Assembly (NCBI GenBank): GCA_037501455.1
Contig: CM074864.1
Coordinates: 25,724,001-25,788,000 of the forward strand
Length of the DNA stretch: 64,000 nt
From: Lantana camara
Taxonomy: Eukaryota; Streptophyta; Magnoliopsida; Lamiales; Verbenaceae
Direction of reading: 5' to 3'
The notes below the pieces were generated by a model. That model saw only the letters and a program-made list of their open reading frames with translations. It made no database searches and had not been told where the DNA came from. The position numbers and the translations under genes were made by a program. Shown piece after piece: positions 22,006-31,795 of this stretch (the first letter of the stretch is position 1; each line of letters begins with the position of its first letter).

Positions 22006-22791
22006 CATTATATCAAACACTTATCATGCATTCATCATCACTCCCTTAGCCCTAGGGGTTTAGCTACTCATAATAAACTCAAAATTCATAAAAATAAAGT
22101 AAATTGCATTTAAGAAATTCATGTTCATCAATTCAAAACAAAGTCTCAAGGGCAAAGCTCTAAACATTCATGAATTCTGGAAAACAAATCTAACATGTAA
22201 AACGACTTAAATCAAAACTTAGAGGAATTAGTTTGATAATTAAAGCAATAAAGAAAACCGGAAAAACTGAAATTATTTGAACAACTCTATCAAAAAGCTC
22301 TGTATCCCTTTAGTCTTCTCGAAATTTTTCGAACAACTCTATCAAAAGCTCTGTATCTCTCCTCTCCAATCTAGGTCACGAACGGAAGAAGAGTCCTTCA
22401 AAAAGACTCCTAAATGCACTTAAATAGCTGCCCTAAAATCTGTCTCGCCGCCCTAGGTAACGGGCGTTACCATCCCAAGCACAATTCTCATTAACGCCCA
22501 TCACTATTTGAAAACGTGATTGCGCTTTGTAAGTGGTAACGGGCGTTACCACTTTCCTTCTGCCCAGGGGTAACGGGGTTACCCCTCCCGCTCCAAAAAT
22601 CCTCTCCTACTGCCTCTGGTAACGGGCGTTACCAGATTTCTTCTTCCAGGGAGTAACGGGCGTTACTCTCTTACTTCGCCAAAAGTGGTTCTCCTGGGTC
22701 TCTTAACGGGGGGTCAACATTTTTGCTCTTCCATTGGCACAAAAAGATACTCTAATTAACGTTCAAATCCATGCGAATTTTACACTCAACA
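22006..22791 (-). repeat. 3' LTR of A, U3 half
   Basis: Collinear with 56450-57352 of the 5' LTR. It ends (plus orientation) ...ACTCAACA at 22791. It contains the palindrome cluster and, at 22423-22430, CTTAAATA (TATTTAAG on the minus strand), a candidate TATA box just downstream of the palindromes in element orientation. Confidence 0.85.
22456..22668 (-). repeat. GTAACG-SS-CGTTAC palindromes with covarying flanks (A 3' LTR)
   Basis: 22456-22471 GGTAACG/CGTTACC; 22531-22554 arms AAGTGGTAACG/CGTTACCACTT; 22566-22586 arms AGGGGTAAC/GTTACCCCT (one core base lost); 22615-22636 arms TCTGGTAACG/CGTTACCAGA; 22651-22668 arms GAGTAACG/CGTTACTC, extendable through a G-T wobble. Each unit has its own self-complementary outer arms. 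Confidence 0.93.
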
Positions 22792-22808
22792 AATTCCCCC
22801 ACACTTGC
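22792..22808 (-). other. polypurine tract of A
   Basis: The minus strand reads CAAGTGTGGGGGAATT directly next to the LTR start TGTTGAGTG. Similar GTGTGGGGRA motifs recur at 23235-23247 and 23951-23964 within the 3' non-coding region. Confidence 0.8.
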
Positions 22809-24291
22809 CTATTGCTCGTCCTCGAGGATTACAAAAATAAAGAAAACACATCCCCATCAAGACGTAAATTCAATCATCGAACCTTCACCTAAACGAATCT
22901 AGCTTATCGAATCAAGTACTCGTAAACACATGACCATCAAAAATCGTATGAAAGGAATACCCTTGTGTAGTGTGATTTCGAACGAAACAATGTACAAAGA
23001 TTAGAATGAAAAATTCACAATTTCCACCTAAGTTCCAATCATGAACTTCGGAATACACTCTTCGCACCTATCTCCACTAGTGGAGTTAAATCAAGAATCA
23101 GGATCGGTAGGTCTGTCGGGCTTGTAATGTAGGCTTTGGGTAAGGTTATGGAATTTTTGGATCAAGTGACTACTTACTAAGCTTACATCGTTCAATTTTC
23201 TCGCACACGGTAATTTCATTCGCGCACTAAACACTTCCCCCACACTTGGACATTTACATCTCACTCTTTCAGTTTCACACTTCGCATAATTTTTTCTTTT
23301 CTTTTCTTTTGCTCTTTCTTCTTTCACATATCTTCTCCTATTCTTTTTTCTTTCTTTACATAAATCTCTCAATCTCACTCTGAAGAACAATCAAAAAAAG
23401 GAATCCAAAGATAGGTATTCACTATAAGATCAAACGAGCAAGCCTTGGTATAAAATTAACAAGTTGGTTTATACTTTTGTTGTGCATTAGGCTTATAATG
23501 TGGCTATAAAAATCTTTGCACAACAATTAGGCTCAAAGGAGTCAATAAGATCACGTTATTTAGTGAAAAACGGCTAAAAAGAAAGGCTTAAAATCCTCCG
23601 ACAACGAATGCCTACTTCACTTCCTTAATCTATCATCAACTCAAACTTTCGCCTCAATAGGACTCAAATGCATGCTAATTAATTCTTAGACTTATTTGAA
23701 AATCATCAATTCTCCTTTCTAAGCAAAGTACATTATCACGTTCAAAAGTGCTCAAAATATAAAGGCATACTAACACACTAAATTATCCAATCTCATGCAA
23801 ATTTTCCTCAATTCGAATCGCCTTACTCATTCTATCAAAAGCTCAATGATTCAAAATGGAGGAAAATTTTCAAAATTCTCACAATTTCTCAATTCCTAAC
23901 AATGCACAAGTTAAACAATTACGGTCCTAACCCAATCAAACATGTATTCCTTCCCCACATTTAAACTTTGCAATGTCCACATGCAAAATAAAGAGGTAAA
24001 GTTCAAGAAAACTCCCTCAATAATCGAAGACCCAGCAACGTGCTAGGAAAGCTTCCAAAACCTGAACAAGTGACTAGAAAACACAGATCAAGTGCAATGG
24101 CAATTGACAATCAACATGCATCCAACAATTAACACACAAGTCACATATCCAAGTAGAGAAAGGGCACATTGGATAAAAATGAAGAAGTTTAGAACAAAAG
24201 CAAAGAAATAAGTGCATCACAAGTATCAGAATATCAAAAGTACATGTCCAAATATAGATTCAATAAAGCAAGGGGAAAAGGTATGGCATAA
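22809..24291 (-). other. A 3' non-coding region
   Basis: About 1.5 kb without a coding frame, collinear with 37609-39142 in B. It holds two extra purine-tract-like motifs. A lysine/arginine-rich frame at 23091-23390 is produced by a TTTTCTTT-rich strand and is not considered a gene. Confidence 0.7.
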
Positions 24292-25557
24292 TCAAGGTGC
24301 ATCAGCATCATAAGGGGGTCGTTGGGATCCTTTGAAATACTGATCAAGACGAGCATAGAACCCCTCAAACTTGGCATCAACATGAGCTTGCCATTCATCA
24401 AATCTCTCATCCACATAATACGCCAAATCTTCAATCCTTGCATGCATGGCCATCACATTAGTTCGTAGTCCAGCCAATTCCATGCTAAGACTTCTCACAC
24501 TAGCCGGAGCACCTTCATCAGCCTCATCAATAACAACCGACGTAGCACTACGGAGGATCTCAAACTCGTTATCCAGCCTACCGGGAATTTGAGCTAAAAG
24601 CTCCTTCTGCACATAAGAAAGCTCCTCAAAATGAGCCTTACACCAAGTATACATCTGCAATAACCTATCTCTATCCTGGATTGGCCACCATGGCAAGATT
24701 CGCTCCCAGAGTCGTCCACTCTCCCATTCAATAGCTACTCCAATGTTCAACAAATACTATGCACCAAGATCAAAACCAAAATCAACGGGCAACAACCCCC
24801 TTGGCCTCCAATCCAACTTACGGGCAATCATAGTTACAAACGCACCGTGAGCTATCGTCCCCGTAGCTCTCCCTACCATCTCTCTTAGTCCCCAGATGAA
24901 CTCAGTCGTTCCATCAAATTCTATGTCATCTTTCATCATTGACATGATCCCCAACTCCGTCTCATTGATGTCGCTATCACTCCCGTATCGGACACAGAAT
25001 CCTATGGCTAAAATCCTATGCACGATTACCCAAGCCAACAAATCTAAGTAGCAATATTTTTTGTTCCGAGGGGAGTAACTCGGGGCGCCCTCACGTAGCG
25101 GAAAGGATCTCCAAATCGGCTCTCTATGAATCGTATCCCACTTAGGCAATGAAGAAGTAGCATGACCCAAAAAACGTAGGATTTCCCTTATCCTACTCGT
25201 TTTCCAAGTATGAGTCACCCGACCATCAAAAGAAAAGATCAACGTGTTATCCACCGGGTTAACGTCCATAGTGGTGAAGAAGGCGGCGGTCAACTCCGCA
25301 TATGTGGTATCCGTCTTGGTGAAAAAAGACAACCAATCAATATTGTTAAAAAGTCTCTTCACCTCCTTCCAAACTCCAATTCTCTCCAGCCATGCTTCCT
25401 TAAAGAACCGAGTAGATATGATACTTCTTGTCAAATTCCTTCCAAGCGGGTTACCCAAATCATTCACGGTCACATTGACCGACTCCCGCGGTTGATGGCC
25501 CACGGGGGGAGAGGTAGTAAATGGCTCAATGGGTCAAGGACGCTTGGAACATCCCAT
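24292..25557 (-). pseudogene. Athila ORF1-like gene of A
   Basis: One frame of 421 codons from ATGGGATGTTCC (25557), broken by TGA at codon 8 (25536-25534, Trp in B) and TAG at codon 267 (24759-24757). The first part holds the region typical of the plant 'ATHILA ORF-1 / putative plant transposon protein' family: STRFFKEAWLERIGVWKEVK, TYAELTAAFFTTM, then IREILRFLG. After the TAG, the frame continues as YLLNIGVAIEWES and an alpha-helical, heptad-like tail (VMAMHARIEDLAYYVDERFD). The family's function is unknown; it sits where some elements carry env-like genes. The ATG follows TTTTAG-GTACC, a likely splice acceptor (25563-25564). B has the same TAG, so that stop predates the split of the copies. 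Confidence 0.75.
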
Positions 25558-26083
25558 GGTACCTAAAATAAACAATTATACCAGAGCAAGGCACACAAAT
25601 ATCAATCACAATTCACTCAGACAATTTATCAAACACCTCATGTGCAAAGTCCTAGGGTGTGAGTTTTAGTCAAAATTCTTCAACCTACCGAACTCAAATC
25701 AATTCACCCTATAGTATCACAATCTAAGCTCGGAGTTCTTCACATTCAACCATAAAATTCAGAACCAAGGGACAATTAGAGACTGGGATTCTTCAAGAGT
25801 TCATAAAATTCAATATAGAATCACTTCATATCACCCATCCTAACTCTAGCATGCAAAATCTCCCCAAAGTTATCACTTTCATCCTAAGCTTCATCCTATA
25901 ATTGCAATTTAAATCCTAGGTTTCAATTCGTAGATTAAATCAAAATTCATACTAAGATGAGGATATTAACTTACCTAAACTCAAGAGGAAAGGGAGTGTG
26001 TGATTGTGGTGATGGGTTGCCGAAAATCTGCCGGCGGCGGTGCTTCGTTGATGGCGGAGTGGTGGTGCTCGGTTGGGAAAAAC
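25558..26083 (-). promoter_or_regulatory. ORF1 leader and 5' intron of A
   Basis: On the minus strand GTAAGTTA begins at 25974 and TTTATTTTAG ends at 25563, enclosing an intron candidate of 412 nt just before the ORF1 ATG. B has the equivalent 388-nt intron (40777 to 40390). Exon 1 is continued on the far side of copia 2 at 33736, so copia 2 landed in the untranslated leader. Confidence 0.6.
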
Positions 26084-27974
26084 TGTTAGGAATAGTGCCC
26101 TAGAAAGCCGATTGTATATCCACTTTGTACTTTTCCTTATTGTGATCACAGACAATCTTTGAATAAAATAACGAATTGAGACAACACTTCTTTATATGCT
26201 CTTATTTTGTATGTGTTTACTTTAGTTGTGCATGTATGAGAACTCCCCTAATCTTGATGACTTTAGGACTCTTCCATTTAGGTGAAATGGTTCATGAAAC
26301 GAGCCCTATATCACATAAGTCATGATTAGTAAAATACTCCAAGCCGATGAGTCCTACAGACAGTGGGAGTGTCAACCTGACTCCTCTAAAGCTTGCTTAC
26401 GGGATCACGCCCTTAAGAAGGACCACCTTGTTTCATGGAGGTGCAAAGTGTATAGTTGATACGTGCGTGATACATGAGGGTGCTTACTTCCAAAAGTAAG
26501 TTCACTGAGGTACCCAGTGTGAGAAGATTCCTAAATGGGAAAGAAAGTTTCTATTTCAGGAAATGAAAACTCCCAGATTAGCAAATATCTCATGAGTCAT
26601 TGATGTGATTAATTGATCCTTGGACTTGAGGTTCCATGTCACTTTATGAGTTAACTCTATAGTCTTAGGTTTAAGCTTTAAAGGGTGTCGCCTCGGACAA
26701 CTAATTCAAGGCTTATGCTGGGGCTACACAAGTGATTCATGAAAGTGAATGAGAATCAAGAAAGGACCTACGCTTGCATTTGCAAGATGATCTCTTATTG
26801 TGTAAGTCATTCATATGCCATATGGAGTCCTTGGCCAAGGCAGTAGATCAAGACATCAAGAAAAGGGTTTCTTGGATTGAGATCAGATTATTAGGGTTCT
26901 GAATATTCCCTTACCCTAGATCTTGGTTGAGAGATAGTAAGTAGGAGGATCGTATCTCACATGAATCAATGAGTTAAAGGTTCTGTCGAATCGAGACATT
27001 CCAATTCAGCTAGGGGTTAAACACCTATTGCTAGACTATGGTCGTTTAATCTGTGGACTGATTAATTAATTAGTGAATTAATTAATTAGGGTCACTGCTA
27101 ATTGAATTGAGAACCTAGAGGATCACACACAACAACTTGGTTACATGAGTTAAGGCTTTAAAATGATTAAACGAGTTGATCATACCAAGAGGGTTCCACA
27201 CGTGTGAAACACACGTGTGGGTCACGTGAGTGACACATGTCATACATGGACACGTGTGCACCACACGTGTATAATTATTTATGTATTGAATAATTAACGT
27301 GTTAATTATTTAATAGAGTTTGGTTTAATTTTGAATTAAAATGAAAGTCTTATTTTGGAGAAATTAATCTATTTAATTAATTAGATAAATAAGTTATTTA
27401 TTTATTAATAAATAAAGTATAATATTATCCAAAAAGGGGTTTGGATATTTTTAGCTCTCTTAAAAGTTGATTTGAATTAGAATTCAAAGTCAAAGTTTGG
27501 AATTACTTGATGATCAAGTAATAAGAGAGAGGGACCAAATCCTTAGTCCAATAGGACTAGGTTCGGTGTCCCCCTCTTGCTATATATAGGGGAGCTTGAG
27601 CTCCCCTTAAGGATTGATTGAATTCTTTTGGTTCATGTGTTGAACAACATCATTTCTCCAAGATAAGATAAACCCTAGGTTAAGCCTAAACAGTAACTAG
27701 AGAACTAGCATCCTTACTAGTTAGATTGTAGTCAAGTTGGTGGGCTATCTCTAGAGAGCTTCAAGTTAGAAGTTTTTAAAGATTCGAGCTTTACTAAGGA
27801 GAGGGGATCAAGCCGCGAAAAGAGCGTTCTTGGGTGGCTTGAAACGCTCCAAGAAAGATTATTGAAAACTAAGTTTCTAATCTCTACGAATTCGGATTCA
27901 CGATTGCGAGTTTCGATCCTTTTTGTTGGAAAATTTTTAAATTTCCGCTGCTTTCTGATTCCTGTTTTCCAACA
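26084..27974 (+). repeat. 5' LTR of copia 2
   Basis: TGTTAGGAATAG...CCAACA, 1891 bp. Matches the 3' LTR (31796-33730) and the copia 1 LTR. Confidence 0.93.
27199..27588 (+). promoter_or_regulatory. CACGTG cluster and TATA box (copia 2 5' LTR)
   Basis: CACGTG at 27199, 27212, 27223, 27251 and 27264, mostly embedded in ACACGTGT. TATATATA starts at 27581, about 310 bp downstream. The 3' LTR has the same set at 32941, 32954, 32965, 32993 and 33006. Confidence 0.75.
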
Positions 27975-27976
27975 AG

Positions 27977-27988
27977 TGGTATCAGAGC
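27977..27988 (+). other. primer binding site (tRNA-iMet type), copia 2
   Basis: TGGTATCAGAGC, two bases after the LTR end. A 24-bp copy of the LTR terminus (27952-27975) is repeated at 28005-28028, just after the primer site. Confidence 0.92.
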
Positions 27989-30039
27989 CGCCTCGTTAAT
28001 CGTGTTTCTGATTCCTGTTTTCCAACAATTGGTTTTGAGAAACCTGAGATACGAAACATTAAATCACGCTGCAAACGAAAGAGGCAAGGGTCGCGTGTGC
28101 TAAGGCGTAGCACGCGAGGCCTCCCCAATCGCTGCCGCTCACCAGTCCCTCGACTGTGTGGGACTGGCCGTACGAGGCTCCCGCAACCTCGCGGGGGTCA
28201 CCGACCACACGTCCCGCAACCGCGCGGGATGTCCTGCCTAGCCCCTCCCGCAATCGCACGGGAGCGTCCGCCCAGGGACGTACTGGACTACCCGCCCACG
28301 CCTCGCGCAATGAGCACAAAGGCGCGCGCCAGCAGCGGGCGGGTGATCCAGCATCGTCCCGGGCCCGTGTTTTCGTGTTTCGTGTTTTCGGTCCTTGAAA
28401 TCCCGATTTAATTTTTCTATAAAATTTTGTTTTATTAAATTTGAATTATTTTTGAAATAATTTTTTAAATTGGGATTTTGAAATTAAGCGATTTAAATAT
28501 TGGGAAAATTGCAAACTTTATTTTTTGAATATTAAAAGAATAAAATTGTTAATTTTTATAAATTAATTGGAATTTTATTAGTTTATAGTTTTTCGGGTGT
28601 TATAGAAAAGGCTCTTGAACAAGAATTGCATCTAAGTCGTGTTTTAAGCTATTAGAGCTTAAAGAGAGAATTTTAATTTATTGGGTAAATTTGAATTCTT
28701 GCAATTTATGCATGTTAGGTGATCATGGGTTTAGACTTATGTATGGTTTTAATTTGTGCACATGGATGGTTTAAATTGGGGTTGGAGTCCTATAGTTGCG
28801 TTTTTCAATTGAGGTTGGAGCCTCACTTATGTGCGTACTGTTATGTGATTTATTATGTGGCTTTCCATATTACTATTTGGAGGTCAGGGTATGCCCCGTG
28901 TATTTGTCTAAGGCCAATATGAAGATTGAGCCTTATTACTTTTCAGTACTTTTTCATTTTTTTGAGAGTAGAATAGGTGGTGAGGTTTTATTTTCATTTT
29001 GGAGACAATGGACCCATGTAGTAAGATGGACCACATTTAAGTAACAAGGAGGCTATAAGTGAAGACCCCTCAAAATGTTAGGGAGGGGAATCACAATTGA
29101 AAATGTAATAGAGATAGGGCTCGTATTTTGTTACTGCTTTCCCTTATGTGATTTAAACTGTTTATGTGGCATGTATGTTAGAACTTGTGATTGTGGAGTG
29201 GCTCCAACATATCTCGCATAAGATAGGTAGAACCAAAGATCATCACATGTTAGTATCATGCTAGGACATGTTATCTGCTAAGTGCTTGTGTGAAATGCAT
29301 TTAAGTTGTACTTGCATTAATCAAGACTAATTAAAATTGGATAACATATATGTTGGTGAGGTCGAACAGGACAACTCTTTGGTTGATTCGAAAATTCCCG
29401 TTAAATATTATGATAATTTCGAACAATAGGTATTTAATTCGAGGTGCAAATTTTGAATTAAATTCCTAGCATTCCATCAATAGGTTTTATGTTTAGTAAG
29501 TGAAGCTAGTTATTGTCCGCGAGTCGTGAGATAGCTAGTGGAGCTTATTAGTTCTTAGTTACTTAATTGATCATTTTAAATGATCAATATTTTGTGGTCA
29601 ATTTTAGCAAGGGCGATGTCCGCGAGTCGTGGGACGTTCGAACTAAGTTTTGATCATGATCTTATGATTGATGGGTCTAGCTTAACGCCTAAGTAAATAT
29701 GGATGTCGCACGAGTCGTGGGTCCATGTTGAAAGATAGGTGATGCCAAAACAATTACTAAGAGTTCTAAAGGTGTTAGAGTTGGTAAGTTGTACCTACCT
29801 AGGGTTTTACTTAGAATGTCCGCGAGTCGTGGGTTCGAGGTAAAATGCTTAGGATCTTAGTACCCATTGGGAAACGTGTTCCTCTTAGATCTTTGGGAAT
29901 TATAGATCTTTGAAAAACAGTGGGAGCTACATTAGATTAAAGACTTTTTCTTATGTATATCGTTATAATTCAGCATGCTCACTAGTTCTCTGTTTCACTA
30001 TTTAGGTCGTAGATTCTGTGATTCCCTACGTGTTTTGAA
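27989..30039 (+). other. copia 2 leader with GC-rich hairpins
   Basis: About 2 kb of non-coding leader homologous to 4539-6560. Its GC-rich island (28090-28370) holds inverted repeats: 28142-28167 arms CCAGTCCC/GGGACTGG; 28212-28229 arms TCCCGC/GCGGGA; 28245-28264 arms CTCCCG/CGGGAG. The phrase GTCCGCGAGTCGTG recurs (for example about 29515, 29619, 29819). Small frames here are not genes. Confidence 0.75.
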
Positions 30040-30179
30040 ATGGCAACCAAAAACCCTCTTGTATCGATCCTCGAGTCAAACAAGTTGACTGGTCCCAACT
30101 ATTCTGATTGGATGAGGAATCATTTTAGATTCTGAGAAGAGAAATTATATTCTCTTCGAAGGGGAGCCTAGTCCCGAAT
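30040..30179 (+). pseudogene. gag: copia 2 gag start, truncated
   Basis: MATKNPLVSILESNKLTGPN as in copia 1 Gag. An 8-bp deletion between two AATC copies near 30120 shifts the frame. The gag sequence stops after codons for EGEPSPE near 30178 and joins sequence upstream of RT. Confidence 0.85.
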
Positions 30180-30180
30180 G

Positions 30181-31779
30181 GATTCTTCCATGAGATCGCT
30201 CAGAAGGATAATGATCCTCTAACATATGAGGAGGCACTTTCAGATTCTAACTCTGAACCGTGGATAGAAGCCATGAAATCCGAAATGGATTCCATGAACT
30301 CCAACCAAGTTTGGAGCTTGGTAGATTTGCCTGATGGGGTCAAACCCATAGGTTGAAAATGGATCTTTAAGAGAAAGCTTGGAGTTAATGGAAGCATTGC
30401 AGCCTACAAAGCAAGACTGGTTGCAAAAGGATTCACTCAAAGACCCGGCGTGGACTTTGATGAAACTTTTTCACCAGTTGCAATGCAAAAGTGTATTCGG
30501 ATCATGCTTGCCATTGCTGCATATTATGACTATGAGATATGGCAAATGGATGTGAAAACTGCCTTTCTCAATGGTGACATTGATAAAGACATTTATATGG
30601 AGCAACCCATAGGTTTCACATTCAGTGGGAGTGAGCAAAAGGTTTACAAACTCCAAAGATCAATCTATGGGTTGAAACAGGCTTCTAGGAATTGGAACAT
30701 TCGATTTGATGAATCAGTCAAAGCATTTAGATTCATTCAGATCTCGAATGAATCATATGTGTATAGAAAGGAATTGGAGACCTTAGTGTAATTCTTAGTG
30801 CTTTATGTTAATGACATCCTTCTTATTGGGAATTCGAAGGATGACATGAAAGTGACTAAGTTATGGTTATCGAACCAATTCGAGATGAAAGTAACTAAGT
30901 TATGCATCCTATATCCTTGGAATTAAAATCTATCGAGATAGATCTAGAAGGTTAATAGGACTATCACAGTCGATGTACATTGACAAAGTATTGAAGATAT
31001 TCAATATGGAGTCAGCAAAGGTGAAGAACCTTCCTATGAGTGTAGGAACATGTCTTTCTAAGAAGATGTGTCCTAAGACTAACCTTGAGAAGGAAAGAAT
31101 GACTCATACACCTTATGCATCAGCAATAGGTAGCATAATGTATGCAATGTTATGTACTCGACCGAATGTGGCTTATGCACTTAGTGTAACAAGTCGTTTC
31201 CAATCTGACCCTGGAGATGGTCACTGGGTTGCCGTGACGAATATTCTTAAGTACTTGAAAATTACTAAAGATTTATTCTTAGTTTACGGAGGTCAGAAAG
31301 ATCTTACTATCGAAGGATACTACGATGCAAGCTTTGCATCTGACTTAGATGATTTCAAGTCAATGTCAGGGTACATTTTCTACCTGAATAGCGGAGCAGT
31401 GAGTTGGAAGAGTTCTAAGGAAACGACCACTGAGGCCAAATACTTAGCTGAAAATGATGCGGCTAAGGAAGGTGTTTGGATTAGAAACTTCATTTAAGAG
31501 TCGAATGTTGTTCCTAGCATGAAAGACCCCATTACTGTGTTTTGTGACAACACTGGGGCATTTGCTCAAGCAAGAGAACCAAGATCTCACCAACGGACCA
31601 AGCATATTATGAGGAAGTATCACCTAATCCGTGATATTATCAAAAGAGGAGATGTGCAAATTGAGAGGGTCACATCAGCAGAGAACGTGGAAGATCCACT
31701 TACTAAACCCCTTAGTCGAGAAGCTTTTGAAGGTCATCTTCAGAAGATAGGACTTAGAGTAGCTTTAGAATGGCTTTGA
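30181..31779 (+). pseudogene. pol: copia 2 reverse transcriptase-RNase H remnant
   Basis: RT (about 30200-30980): DPLTYEEALSDSN, KWIFKRKLGVNG, YKARLVAKGFTQ, WQMDVKTAFLNG, YGLKQASRNW. The catalytic YVDD is YVND (AAT, 30810-30812). Breaks include TGA for Cys before KWIFK (about 30355), TAG at about 30789-30791 and several stops near 30925-30960. The connection and RNase H region follow at 30973-31779: TRPNVAYALSVTSRFQ, YYDASFASDLDDFKS, then TEAKY where TEAEY is usual, with a few codons missing before it, and CDNTGA. A further stop lies near 31495. Integrase and protease are absent. Certainly inactive. Confidence 0.92.
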
Positions 31780-31784
31780 CGGGC

Positions 31785-31795
31785 AAGTGGGAGAT
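31785..31795 (+). other. polypurine tract of copia 2
   Basis: AAGTGGGAGAT directly before the 3' LTR. Confidence 0.85.

Noticed and set aside
23091..23390. Lysine/arginine-rich 99-residue frame
   Set aside because: Produced by a T/C-rich strand in the 3' non-coding region of A; B has no equivalent frame.
24292..25557. ORF1 as a true envelope gene
   Set aside because: Position is env-like, but I see no signal peptide, transmembrane anchor or fusion motif; only the Athila ORF1 similarity is supported.
28059..28411. Host gene captured in copia 2 leader
   Set aside because: The region is GC-rich but consists of hairpin units shared with copia 1, with no domain; it is leader sequence.
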